Shown: in pieces, positions 8,401 to 16,987 of the stretch
Position numbering within the stretch: the first letter of the stretch is position 1
Layout of the letters: the number at the start of each line of letters is the position of its first letter
Assembly: GCA_002690655.1 (NCBI GenBank)
Contig: NZFL01000029.1
Location: forward strand, 119,273-165,518
DNA from: Pedosphaera sp.
GTDB lineage: Bacteria > Verrucomicrobiota > Verrucomicrobiia > Limisphaerales > AAA164-E04
Direction of reading: 5' to 3'
DNA length: 46,246 nucleotides
The notes under the pieces: model-generated
What the model saw: the letters and a program-made list of their open reading frames with translations, nothing else
Told to the model about the DNA's origin: nothing
Database searches by the model: none
Made by a program: the position numbers and the translations under genes

Positions 8401-10085
8401 TTACGGCACACAAGGGATATCCGACTACGCACTTTGACATGGATGCGGTGGAGGCGGTTGGTTTGGTCAAGATGGATATCCTGGCGCAGGGAGGGCTTTC
8501 GGTGATGCGAGACGTCAAGGCGATGTTGCACGAGCGAGGTATGAGAATGGATCTGGACCGTTGCAAGTGGCGTGTCATGCAGACCGGTGAAGAATCTCTA
8601 CCTGAGATGATAGCAGCGCCTGAGCAGGATCCGTGGACCGATCCCAAAGTATGGGCGATGATTGCCGGAGGAGGGGCAAGGGCTGTGCATCACATCGAGA
8701 GTCCGGCGATGGTCAGTCTATGCCGGATGTGCAACGTACGCGAGATTGATGGGCTTGTTGCCATCGTTTCAGTGATTCGACCGGGAGCAGCCAATGAGCA
8801 GAAAAAATTACATTTTACCCGACGTTATCAAAAACTGGAAGATCCTGTATACCCTCATCCCTCTTTGGCCCGTTGCTTGAAAAGTACTTTTGGTTTGGTC
8901 GTTTACGAGGAACACATCCTGCAGATTTGCGAGCTGTTTGCTGGTCTTGCCCCGGGACGTGCTGATGTGTTGAGGCGTGCCTTGAATAAACGGAAGAAGA
9001 AGACAATCGAGACTATTCGGTGTGAATTCGTTCAATCCGCGATCAAGCGTGGGCATTCGGAAGAAAAGATTCAGGAAGTGTGGGTATTGGTCAGCGGGTT
9101 CAACGGGTATGCTTTTTGCAAAGCGCACAGCACGGCTTATGGAGTCGAGGCCTATCAGTCCGCCTGGATAAAATACTATTTCCCTGCTGAATTCATGGCC
9201 TCGGTTCTCACACAGGGTAAGGGGTTTTATCATCCGCTGGTTTATGTGCTGGAGTGTGATCGTCTGGGGATTCCCCTGTTCCCTCCTTCAGTCAACGCAC
9301 CCGGGCCTGGTTATGGTGTGGAACGATTAGGTGGAGATGCGCATGTGGGTTTGTGTGGAGAGCGTCATCGACATGCAAAACACGGCATTCGTGTGCCATT
9401 GAGTGCGGTCAAGGGCTTGACTGAGCAAACGGTGGAGCGTGCTCAACGGGAACGTATACGCGGACTTTTTACCTCCATGTCGGACTTTCATCGTCGTGTG
9501 TTTCCTCTGGCAGATGAAATGGAACGCCTGATGAGGGTGGGGGCTTTTGACGGATTTGGAAAGCCGCGCACCTCTCAATTCTGGATGTCACAATTTCTTT
9601 GTCGCAGCTTTTCAGATAGACAATGTCCGGATCAAGGCTGGTTGTTGCCTCCGCCAGATACGGATCGTTTACCCAAGACATCATTGAAGGAACCGACATG
9701 GCAGCAACGTTTGGAATGGGAAAATGAAGCTTTGGGATTTCCTGCTTCAGGCCACCCTTTGGAACTGCATCCGGGAATCGCCTGGGATACCTATTGTCCG
9801 GTGGAACGTCTGGGCGCTTATGTCGGGAAAGAGGTGACAACTTGTGGCTTGGTCATCGAACAGCGCTTGCATCATCAAATTACCGGGGAACCGATGAAGT
9901 TCCTGACTCTGGCGGATAAGACCGGAATCGTAGAAACCGAATTATTCGCATCCACCTATCGGAGTTATGGTCTGGCGACGGTACGTTATCCCGTTCTCGA
10001 AGTCACCGCCCGTGTGGAACCCTATGAAAATGGTCGCGGGTTTTCCCTGCGCGTTTTAAGGGCCAGTAAGCCGCGGAAGCGTTGA
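5475..10085 (+). CDS. DinB (Pol IV)::DnaE2-like DNA polymerase fusion
   Basis: One uninterrupted frame encodes about 1536 residues carrying two complete polymerases. Residues ~8-395 are Y-family Pol IV with catalytic Asp15 (HLDADAFFASVEQ), steric-gate Phe20 and Asp108-Glu109 (SIDEGYFDLSG), thumb HhH (LPGIGPKSASRL) and little-finger domain. Residues ~395-462 are a basic, low-complexity linker. Residues ~465-1536 are a C-family alpha subunit of normal DnaE2 length: a PHP domain whose metal ligands are lost (LNVKSYYS instead of the usual HxHS), RGSAADSLVCYCL, catalytic PDIDMDF (Asp850, Asp852) and KMDIL (Asp1001), the KAHSTAYG segment near 1211, and a C-terminal OB fold. It probably performs error-prone synthesis past lesions during SOS. 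The start could be ATG 5475, ATG 5478 or TTG 5466; no Shine-Dalgarno is evident. No imuA is present. Confidence 0.93.
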   Translation: MMGPSPLKRTVVHLDADAFFASVEQASDTRLRGKPVAVGGEKRGIIAAASYEARKFGVYTPMPTAQARKLCPKLILLPGDYEKYERFSRWMFSYAYDFTPDVEITSIDEGYFDLSGVRRSASEIAQTIRKAIGQTLKITVSEGIGSNKLVSQIASKLYKPAAFQEIEKGYEIPFLHPLANHWLPGIGPKSASRLNAAGLARIGQISATETDLLHLILGNMAPRIREYADGYDERPIVPRVASAKSYGKQETFTEDQTDEDQIEATLRRMADVLMAKVRVDGKCIRTLTVKVRYNDMMEDQCGESLGEPTDLETDIYGRLGILLRKAWRRRVSLRLVSLKLSNVYDSFYRSELTLDGASEQRESRRRLARIVDDLKRRCGAGTILRGHDFILRDAATEKVKTKTKGKGFNIPFPSVNNKRKYPSAEKTTGDMVCRSPQTEYEGNKGRRNVVNAKLSSTVHRKVVPVSLNVKSYYSFLNSTLSVEDIVRLAREQGQSAVAMMDQGNLHGAVPFYQCAQEQGIQPLIGAEVGVDGKPLLLYVENDVGYRNLCHLLSTRSPVQKTAIASANKGRARGRNHRAITRGIQPVVRRICGHANWTCDQLAALPMEGLIAVGQDVRLHTLFEGRFYLSVSHPDSIRNLPADDPRWPLVAILPVHYESSMDDWKFDVVQSIRTLTLLKQRHPDKAQGSRFHFPTTVTWRELWKEYPLLLERTCEIAARCQGFQMPVGPPQFPDYRPVDGSSPRTFLRKLVMRGLRERYPESRRASMQRQAEEELTIISDVGYEEYFLVVWDLLQDCRAEGIHWITRGSAADSLVCYCLRISDVCPIRFDLYFRRFLNKDRMALHKLPDIDMDFPHDRKDDVIDLIFRKYGEKYCAVVGGFSTYKSRGAMGDVAKVLGVSEYQIRRLTERFPYAGARDMSTFASKNQECQDLPLQEEPYRTALKMAEFLDGFPRYPKMHPCGVVLSRQAMQDLTPTFTAHKGYPTTHFDMDAVEAVGLVKMDILAQGGLSVMRDVKAMLHERGMRMDLDRCKWRVMQTGEESLPEMIAAPEQDPWTDPKVWAMIAGGGARAVHHIESPAMVSLCRMCNVREIDGLVAIVSVIRPGAANEQKKLHFTRRYQKLEDPVYPHPSLARCLKSTFGLVVYEEHILQICELFAGLAPGRADVLRRALNKRKKKTIETIRCEFVQSAIKRGHSEEKIQEVWVLVSGFNGYAFCKAHSTAYGVEAYQSAWIKYYFPAEFMASVLTQGKGFYHPLVYVLECDRLGIPLFPPSVNAPGPGYGVERLGGDAHVGLCGERHRHAKHGIRVPLSAVKGLTEQTVERAQRERIRGLFTSMSDFHRRVFPLADEMERLMRVGAFDGFGKPRTSQFWMSQFLCRSFSDRQCPDQGWLLPPPDTDRLPKTSLKEPTWQQRLEWENEALGFPASGHPLELHPGIAWDTYCPVERLGAYVGKEVTTCGLVIEQRLHHQITGEPMKFLTLADKTGIVETELFASTYRSYGLATVRYPVLEVTARVEPYENGRGFSLRVLRASKPRKR

Positions 10086-10225
10086 ATCACATCCTTACGC
10101 CTCATGTGATTGCGCTCTTGTTCTGGGTGTTGAGTCAACCCATGTATTGAAAGTCAACAAAGGGATGCGTGTTTCATATTTATCCAAGCAGTGGAAGTAT
10201 CAATACTCGGAGATGCGTCGCGCCA

Positions 10226-10909
10226 TCAAGAATGATTTTTTTGAAACATGCGAAAGAATATGGAGATCACTATGATTAGATAGATGATGCAAAAGCCAAG
10301 TAAGGGGTACAGAAGCCATGGATATCGACGCATGACGCTATCAGCTAAATAAGCTTGAGCAAAACACAATGGTGCCATTCCAAATGCTGTGGCTGACATG
10401 ACTTTCCATATTGGAATATGAGTTAAACCTGCTGCATATGAAACCAGATCAGATGAAGTGAGGGGATTGACTCTTAGAAGAAAAATGAGCCAAACACCTC
10501 GTCTGCTCAGTTGTTCTTGAGTCCTTTCAAGTTTTTCTTCAGGAAAGAATTTCTGCATCCATGCATTTCCAAAGCCTCTGACTGCGGCACAGCAAATTCC
10601 GGCACCCAATGTGTTTCCGGCAAGGGAAAGTATACCGCCCTGAAAACCTCCAAAGATAAGCCCACCGGGAGCGTAAAGCATTAAACCTGGAATAGGGGCG
10701 ATAATGACTTCAACTGTGACACATAAGACGTAAACCCAGGGAGCTAACAAACCAAAGGAATTGAAAAAATGTTTAATCCTTTCAAGTTTTAGCGCCGGTT
10801 CAAGGTCGGTAATGAGCATGGTCCAGACAATTCCATGAGAGAACCAGGACCACATAACGATTCCCAGCGCAAACATAAGAGCAATCCATGCCAGAATCGC
10901 ATAGCGCAT
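10226..10909 (-). CDS. TVP38/TMEM64 (VTT/DedA-like) membrane protein
   Basis: This 227-residue inner-membrane protein has an N-terminal TM helix (residues ~4-25), a central VTT domain and a C-terminal TM. Family marks are the APIPGLMLYAPGGLIFGGFQGG region (about residues 71-92), GNTLGAGICCAAVRGFG, and FLLRVNPLTSSDLVSYAAGLT near residue 143 with the conserved Arg-x-x-P. VTT proteins act in lipid scrambling or flipping and in membrane homeostasis; the specific substrate here is unknown. It is convergent with the polymerase fusion gene and divergent from the sulfatase gene, so it is a single-gene unit. Confidence 0.85.
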   Translation of the reverse strand: MRYAILAWIALMFALGIVMWSWFSHGIVWTMLITDLEPALKLERIKHFFNSFGLLAPWVYVLCVTVEVIIAPIPGLMLYAPGGLIFGGFQGGILSLAGNTLGAGICCAAVRGFGNAWMQKFFPEEKLERTQEQLSRRGVWLIFLLRVNPLTSSDLVSYAAGLTHIPIWKVMSATAFGMAPLCFAQAYLADSVMRRYPWLLYPLLGFCIIYLIIVISIFFRMFQKNHS

Positions 10910-11126
10910 TTCCCTAGTTGTTGATGAGAAGTATTTGATAATAAGTGTGAACTAATGGGTGTGTTCTTGTTATACGCCAAACTATTGAAGACAGATTCTG
11001 GTAATTGTCGTTAAATAGGATTGTAATTCTCTGATCAAGTTTCCTTGCGTGCATCCGTTGTGAACTTGCATCAGTAGACTTTTTATGAAAAGATAAGCGA
11101 TCCTTAAACTCAATACGAAAATTACC

Positions 11127-12545
11127 ATGCGAAATTATTTTCCCACTATGTTTTTTAGTTTGCTTTTGAGCCTTCTCTTTTTGAATTCCACTGTGGGAGA
11201 AGTGTCAAAACCGAATTTCATCATTATTTTTGCCGATGATCAGGGGTATGGCGACTTAAGCTGTTTTGGTTCCAAAACGATCAGGACACCCAACATCGAC
11301 CTGCTAGCCACTCAAGGGCGCAAGTTTACCAGTTTCATGGTTGCCTCACCTGTGTGTACGCCTTCACGCGCCGCACTGATGACCGCTTGCTATCCCAAGC
11401 GAGTGGGGATGCATCAACATGTCCTGTTTCCATCATCAACCAAAGGCCTGCATCCCGAGGAGCATACGATTGCAGATCATCTGAAATTGCAAGGCTACGC
11501 CACAGCTTGTTTTGGTAAGTGGCATCTCGGTCATCACCCAGAAGTGTTGCCTACTTCCAATGGATTCGATACCTACATGGGAATCCCTTATTCGAATGAC
11601 ATGAATCATCCTGATAACAAGGGGAAACCGCGGGGTGGAACGACAGGAATGGATATTCTATGGAATGATCCGGAATCGACATTGACCCTATGGAAAACCC
11701 CCTTGTTTGAAAACGAGGAGATAATCGAGTTACCTGTTGACCAACGCACCGTGACACGCCGTTATACTCAAAAGGCGATCGCTTTCATCGAAGCGCATCA
11801 AGACAGTCCCTTCTTTATTTATCTACCGCATTCAATGCCTCACATTCCACTCTATGTGCCCGATGATATTCGTGATCCGGATCCCAAAAATGCTTATATC
11901 AACACGATTGAGCATATTGATACCGAGGTAGGGCGTTTGCTTGATGCGGTTGATCAATTCAATCTCAGCGATAATACCTATGTGATCTATACAACGGACA
12001 ACGGTCCCTGGTTGCAGTTCAAACATCATGGGGGCTCAGCAGGCCCTCTTCGCGCAGGCAAGGGTACCACATTTGAAGGAGGTCAGCGCGTTCCTTGTCT
12101 GATTCGAGGCCCCGGTATTCCTGCGGGCACGGTCTGTGACCAATTGACCGGTACTATTGATGTTCTTCCAACTATCGCGGCAATCACCGGAACGGCATTG
12201 CCAGAAGATAAAAAAATTGACGGCATGGATGTGACTGGGCTTTGGGAAGGAACCGCTGATCAATCACCACGCAATGAATTTATCCATTATACTTCGGTGG
12301 GGAAATTAGAAGGGCTGCGTCAGGGGGACTGGAAGCTTTTGGTGAAGCAGGCAAGTTCCCGCCGAAATCAGCAGGGTGAAAAAAAACCTCCTCAAATGAT
12401 GCTCTTCGATCTTAAGAACGATTTAAGCGAGCAGAATAACCTTGCCGGCCAATATCCGGAAATTGTTCAAAAACTGCGTAAGCGTATGGAGACTCTAGAT
12501 CAGGAAATCACCATCAATGCCCGTAATCCATGGATTAAAAATTAA
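11127..12545 (+). CDS. Exported type I sulfatase (arylsulfatase family)
   Basis: This 472-residue protein has a signal peptide (hydrophobic residues ~8-20, cut near VGE). The metal-binding segment IIIFADDQGYGDLSCFG includes Asp37-Asp38. The sulfatase signature CTPSR is at residues 77-81, with Cys77 expected to become formylglycine, followed by the second signature GKWHLGH at about 132-138. TTDNGPW and a C-terminal subdomain with DWKLL complete the fold. It should hydrolyse sulfate esters of polysaccharides in the periplasm, fitting marine glycan degraders. No carbohydrate-active enzyme or anaerobic maturase gene lies beside it. The exact sulfatase subfamily cannot be set from sequence reading alone. 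Confidence 0.92.
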   Translation: MRNYFPTMFFSLLLSLLFLNSTVGEVSKPNFIIIFADDQGYGDLSCFGSKTIRTPNIDLLATQGRKFTSFMVASPVCTPSRAALMTACYPKRVGMHQHVLFPSSTKGLHPEEHTIADHLKLQGYATACFGKWHLGHHPEVLPTSNGFDTYMGIPYSNDMNHPDNKGKPRGGTTGMDILWNDPESTLTLWKTPLFENEEIIELPVDQRTVTRRYTQKAIAFIEAHQDSPFFIYLPHSMPHIPLYVPDDIRDPDPKNAYINTIEHIDTEVGRLLDAVDQFNLSDNTYVIYTTDNGPWLQFKHHGGSAGPLRAGKGTTFEGGQRVPCLIRGPGIPAGTVCDQLTGTIDVLPTIAAITGTALPEDKKIDGMDVTGLWEGTADQSPRNEFIHYTSVGKLEGLRQGDWKLLVKQASSRRNQQGEKKPPQMMLFDLKNDLSEQNNLAGQYPEIVQKLRKRMETLDQEITINARNPWIKN

Positions 12546-12690
12546 GGGTCGGAGTCATAGTAAAAAGGTTCATCAAGTAAAAATCCATTCATTCTGCACT
12601 GATCACACCTCAGGAGTTTCAATTGTCTCTCCAGGGTTTGCTCGTTTCGGTGGCTTGGACTCCTGCATCATTGATTTGTCGAGAGCCTCG

Positions 12691-14310
12691 TCAATGAGCG
12701 GGCTTCTTGGGGATTGCAGCAGATTTCAGCTCAAGAGTGGCCCAGACCGGGCGATGATCCGAGAGGGGCTTGCCGTATTGGGTCCATTCTTTTTTGTAGC
12801 GAGACATGGGCTTTTCTGACATTGGTGGATTAAAAGCATTGTAAATGATGCCTCCCTCGATAGCACGTGTGTTTGAAATGGAATCAAAATAGATATGATC
12901 GATGACGCCGGATTCCTTGCCCGATTCAATGTGACGGTGGGTGCTGAGATGGTTTGTGTTGAATCCAAGATCATCCCATATCGATCGCATTCCAATTTCC
13001 TCCAATTGAACCAAAGGAGGTTCGCCGGGGCGATTGTTCAGATCTCCAAGAAGAATCACATGATTGGCAGTCTGGATAGAATCGGGAATAATAGAATTCG
13101 CCATGAACGCAGCAGCCGAGTTCTCGGCAGCAGGGCGCCCGGGGATGTGTGTTGAGTAAACCAATATCCGAACTCCGTTGATGATTGTTTCGGCACCCAC
13201 CATGGATGCAGGTGACCAGCCTGCGCTCTTGACCTCAATCTCATGAGTGTTTAACAGCGGGGTGTGGCTCAAGATTGATTTGTACTTATCTTTGTGATGG
13301 GCGGAAGAAGTTTTACCCACATAGGCATAATCCATTCCAAGAACCTTGCCTGCCCGTGCCGTCCAATCACCATTGGGAACTTCGCTGAATCCGATCACGT
13401 CCAAATTGTAAGCCTTCAATATCTCTCCCACGGATTCTGGTCTGGCCCAGATCCCAAACAACACATTGTATGCGGCAACGCGAACTTTAGTCGTGACAGG
13501 TGCATCGGTGACTGGTTCTTGATTCAAAACATGGACTCTGCCACGTCGATTGTTGTCAAAGCACGCTCCTTGGAGCACCGTATCACTGTTCAATTTTGCG
13601 ATGCCGTAGCTGAAATCAGAAGGAGAAGTACCTACCAACTGAAAATCCTCGTTTACTTTAAGCAGGCCGGGATTGGCCGGGCTTCCGTAACACCCGAACC
13701 ACCAATGGTCATTCATATAACTCGCTGTCTGGATCCCCAGTCTTGTCTGCCCTGTAGGTAATACATGGCGTTTCAGGAATTTGAATTCAGTGTCATACTC
13801 GAATAAATAATTTTTTTTGTGATTACTTGGTAACCCCCCTACCAGTACGAATCGGTTGTCGTGAAACGCGATGCCACCGCAGCCATGGACAAGTTCCGGG
13901 ACAGGATATTTGGACAACAGCGAGAGGGACGTGGCATCGTAGACATAAACAGAGGGTGCAGATTCACCTGGAGGTTGGTTGAACTTTCCAAGTTCTACAG
14001 CTACGAAAATCTTTTCGTCATGGTAGGTCAAATCGCCGTGATGGTTGGGCACATCCACCCGGATCTTGACCTTGCCGGTGAGATCGGTCTTAACCAATTG
14101 CATCGTATGTGACCAATAAATAAAACGGCCATCTGAGTCGACTCCCTGAAGGTGTCCTCCATACGTTCCCTCGCATTGGATCATGGAGTCTGCGCGGGGG
14201 GGGCTCGAAATGAAATTCTCCCCGGAAGTGACTGAAAAAGTTCCACCACATAAAAAGAGACAGAGAGCGAAGCCCAAGACGATCGAAGGTGAATATTTGA
14301 TCGTGACCAT
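12691..14310 (-). CDS. Secreted beta-propeller-like plus endonuclease/exonuclease/phosphatase (EEP) protein
   Basis: This 539-residue protein starts with a signal peptide (hydrophobic residues ~9-28). Residues ~45-265 resemble a repeat beta-propeller: spaced segments such as GRFIYWSHTMQLVKTDLTGK, DNRFVLVGGLPS and MNDHWWFGCYG each read as one blade. Residues ~275-530 form an EEP domain with the expected active-site residues: Asn282 (AAYNVLFG), Glu310 (GFSEVP), His388 (YSTHIPG), Asp423 and Asn425 (GDLNNRP), Asp471-His472 (IDHIYF) and Asp518-His519 (SDHRPVWA). It probably cleaves phosphodiesters or phosphomonoesters outside the cytoplasm, but nuclease and phosphatase substrates cannot be told apart here. 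It converges on the sulfatase gene, 145 nt away. Confidence 0.82.
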   Translation of the reverse strand: MVTIKYSPSIVLGFALCLFLCGGTFSVTSGENFISSPPRADSMIQCEGTYGGHLQGVDSDGRFIYWSHTMQLVKTDLTGKVKIRVDVPNHHGDLTYHDEKIFVAVELGKFNQPPGESAPSVYVYDATSLSLLSKYPVPELVHGCGGIAFHDNRFVLVGGLPSNHKKNYLFEYDTEFKFLKRHVLPTGQTRLGIQTASYMNDHWWFGCYGSPANPGLLKVNEDFQLVGTSPSDFSYGIAKLNSDTVLQGACFDNNRRGRVHVLNQEPVTDAPVTTKVRVAAYNVLFGIWARPESVGEILKAYNLDVIGFSEVPNGDWTARAGKVLGMDYAYVGKTSSAHHKDKYKSILSHTPLLNTHEIEVKSAGWSPASMVGAETIINGVRILVYSTHIPGRPAAENSAAAFMANSIIPDSIQTANHVILLGDLNNRPGEPPLVQLEEIGMRSIWDDLGFNTNHLSTHRHIESGKESGVIDHIYFDSISNTRAIEGGIIYNAFNPPMSEKPMSRYKKEWTQYGKPLSDHRPVWATLELKSAAIPKKPAH

Positions 14311-14491
14311 CTAAAGACTCTCTCAACGGACTTAAAACTCTTCAAGAGCTTTGTGTGATTTGTTCCCATCTGCGCCTGGGGTTCGAACCGCAAAAGGGTG
14401 GGAGTAATGGTTTGGTAGTTTGAAGCGCTCTTGAATCTCCTTTGCAATGGAATGGTTTTGGCCTATTTTTTACATTTTGTAACGCATCACC

Positions 14492-16360
14492 ATGGAACCG
14501 TTGATTATTGCACTACTAGCCGGGATAGGCTTCATCGTGGCTTATCACACCTACGGACGTTGGCTGGGATACAAGATTTTTGCACTCTCTGCAAAGACTG
14601 TTTGTCCATCCTACAAACTGAAGGATGGAGTGGATTACGTGCCGACTTCCAAGGGAGTGGTGTTCGGTCACCACTTTACTTCCATTGCCGGCACGGGACC
14701 TATTGTGGGACCCGCCATTGCGGTCATGTGGGGGTGGCTGCCAGCCTTACTCTGGGTGGTGTTGGGGTCGGTTTTTATCGGGGCCGTTCATGACTTTGGC
14801 TCGCTCGTTGTTTCTCTTCGAAACAGCGGTCAAACAGTAGGGGATATCGCGGGGCGTGTCATGAATCGTCGTGTACGCTTGCTTTTCCTGTTTGTATTGT
14901 TCATGGCGCTGACGATTGTGCTGGCTATTTTCGGCTTGGTTATTGCATCGGTATTTAAAATGTATCCTTCCGCCATATTTCCATGTCTGGTGCAGATCCC
15001 TCTGGCTGTTCTTATCGGAGTTTGGCTGCATCAGAAGGGCGTGCGTTTACTGCTTCCCTCGCTATTTGCCCTCGGAATCATGTATGCCACGGTGGTTTTC
15101 GGTGATGTGAGCATACTTCATCAAATCAATTCCACACTTCAGGCACAGAGTATTTTTACATGGGTGGTAATTCTACTGGTTTATTCCTACATTGCTTCGG
15201 TATTACCGGTCTGGACGCTTTTGCAACCGCGCGATTTCATTAACTCCCTGCAACTTATTACTGCTCTCGGCTTGATCGTTATTGGCCTTGTGGGTGCGGC
15301 ATTCATGGGAGGGGCCCCCATACCAGGCAACCCTGAGCGACCGCCTTTGGAGATTGTGGCACCGGCCCTCAACTTGATGCCGGAAGGTGCTCCTTTCATC
15401 TTCCCGTTCTTGTTCATTACCATCGCTTGCGGCGCCATAAGTGGGTTTCATTGTCTTGTCAGCAGTGGGACAAGCAGCAAGCAATTAAAAAGTGAACCGG
15501 ACGCACGCTTTGTGGGCTTTGGAAGTATGTTGATAGAAGGTTTTCTGGCGACATTGGTGATCATTGCATGCACGGCGGGGCTTGGGCTGGGGGCAGAAGT
15601 CAAGGGTGAATTACTCATCGGTGAAAATGCCTGGGCTGCCCGGTATGCGTCCTGGAGCTCAGCGGGTGCTCTTGGAGCCAAGGTTGGTGCTTTCGTGGAT
15701 GGCGCAGCCAATTTCCTCAAAGCCATTGGCATTCCAGCGCAGGTCGCATTGGCACTGATGGGGGTGCTGGTGGCTTCTTTTGCCGGAACCACATTGGATA
15801 CCGCATGTCGCTTGCAGCGATATGTGGTTCAAGAATTGGCCAGCACGTTTAATTGTAAAGAGCCCGGAGTTTCGAACCCGCTGGCATTGCTGCAGAACAA
15901 GCATGGAGCCACCTTATTTGCCATCGTGATTGCAGCCCTTGTCGCGGTCGCACCTGCGCCCGGGCAGTTGAACTGGTCGTTTGAAACGGCAGGGAAGGGT
16001 GGGTTGATCTTGTGGCCTCTGTTTGGCGCCACCAACCAATTACTTGCAGGCCTGGCTTTTCTTGTGATCACCTTTCATCTGTGGAGGCGAGGCAAGCCAG
16101 TTTGGTTCATCGCACTGCCGATGGTATTTATGCTGATCATGCCCATGTGGGCGATGATTGTGCAGCTTTTCTTCGGCAGTGGAGGCTCCAAGAGCTGGAT
16201 CGAAAGCGGCAATTGGATTGTTGTCTTGGTTGGATTAGCCACAATCGCACTGGAAATGTGGATGCTTGTCGAAGCGGCTTTTATGTTTCCCAGAGCCAAG
16301 GGAGTTCTCGAAGCCCAGGCTCGGGACGAAGGAATCACTCAACCTGCCGAAACATCCTAG
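14492..16360 (+). CDS. cstA: CstA-family carbon starvation / pyruvate transporter
   Basis: This 622-residue polytopic membrane protein has about 16 hydrophobic segments. CstA signatures include GHHFTSIAGTGPIVGPAIAVMWG (residues ~59-81), GAVHDFGSLVVSLRNSGQTVG, and SGFHCLVSSGTSSKQL near residue 317. CstA proteins take up pyruvate and in some species peptides during carbon limitation. It is shorter than E. coli CstA (701 residues), like many non-enteric members. The stop is 6 nt before the nadD start, so cstA-nadD-rsfS probably form one transcript. Confidence 0.93.
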   Translation: MEPLIIALLAGIGFIVAYHTYGRWLGYKIFALSAKTVCPSYKLKDGVDYVPTSKGVVFGHHFTSIAGTGPIVGPAIAVMWGWLPALLWVVLGSVFIGAVHDFGSLVVSLRNSGQTVGDIAGRVMNRRVRLLFLFVLFMALTIVLAIFGLVIASVFKMYPSAIFPCLVQIPLAVLIGVWLHQKGVRLLLPSLFALGIMYATVVFGDVSILHQINSTLQAQSIFTWVVILLVYSYIASVLPVWTLLQPRDFINSLQLITALGLIVIGLVGAAFMGGAPIPGNPERPPLEIVAPALNLMPEGAPFIFPFLFITIACGAISGFHCLVSSGTSSKQLKSEPDARFVGFGSMLIEGFLATLVIIACTAGLGLGAEVKGELLIGENAWAARYASWSSAGALGAKVGAFVDGAANFLKAIGIPAQVALALMGVLVASFAGTTLDTACRLQRYVVQELASTFNCKEPGVSNPLALLQNKHGATLFAIVIAALVAVAPAPGQLNWSFETAGKGGLILWPLFGATNQLLAGLAFLVITFHLWRRGKPVWFIALPMVFMLIMPMWAMIVQLFFGSGGSKSWIESGNWIVVLVGLATIALEMWMLVEAAFMFPRAKGVLEAQARDEGITQPAETS

Positions 16361-16366
16361 ATATTC

Positions 16367-16948
16367 ATGGTAAAACAACGAATAGGACTTTTTGGAGGCA
16401 CCTTTGATCCGGTGCATCTTGGGCATGTCCTTGTGGCACAAGCAGCGATGGAAGAAGCTCGACTGGATCGTTTGTTTTTTGTCCCTGCAGCGCGATCTCC
16501 GTTCAAGGAAGCCTTGACTCCCAGTTCGGGAGCGGATCGCTTGAGATGGCTTCGATTGGCATTGTCTGGGCATTCACGGTATGAGGTGGATACGAGTGAG
16601 GTTGAGCGTGGAGGTGTGTCCTTTGCAATTGAAACCGTCAAGGCATATCAAATCTTTTTTCCCGGGGCTCAACTCTATTATCTAATCGGAGCGGACCATG
16701 TTGAAAAGCTGCCTCTTTGGCGTGAAGGCCGGCAGCTGGCAGAATCATTGCATTTTCTGGCGGTGCCGCGTCCCGGAGAAAGAGAGATTTCCTTTCCTGA
16801 ACCTTTCCAGGGAAGCTATCTGGCAGGTTTTCCATGTCAAATTTCTGCATCTTTAATCCGCAGCAGGGTACGACAGGGACTGTCGATCAAAGATCTGGTG
16901 CCATCATTTGTTGAAGAGGATATTGTCAATCGACAGATTTACAGTTAG
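16367..16948 (+). CDS. nadD: NadD, nicotinate-nucleotide adenylyltransferase
   Basis: This 193-residue enzyme transfers AMP from ATP to nicotinic acid mononucleotide, making deamido-NAD in NAD synthesis. The nucleotidyltransferase signature GGTFDPVHLGH lies at residues 10-20 and the C-terminal ISASLIRSRVRQG motif near residue 156 completes the active site. GADHVEKLPLW is the usual substrate-site loop. Length is normal for bacterial NadD. It is followed after 39 nt by rsfS, an order found in many bacteria. Confidence 0.95.
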   Translation: MVKQRIGLFGGTFDPVHLGHVLVAQAAMEEARLDRLFFVPAARSPFKEALTPSSGADRLRWLRLALSGHSRYEVDTSEVERGGVSFAIETVKAYQIFFPGAQLYYLIGADHVEKLPLWREGRQLAESLHFLAVPRPGEREISFPEPFQGSYLAGFPCQISASLIRSRVRQGLSIKDLVPSFVEEDIVNRQIYS

Positions 16949-16987
16949 TAATGGTGCGTCGGGTATACTGATTGCCCTTGTTACATA

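Noticed and set aside
9469..9840. Minus-strand open frame in the DnaE C-terminal region
   Set aside because: Antisense to conserved polymerase sequence; no recognisable domain or ribosome binding site.
5475..10085. Interpretation of the Y-family half as ImuB
   Set aside because: ImuB lacks the catalytic acidic residues; here HLDAD and SIDEG are intact, so it is DinB-like.
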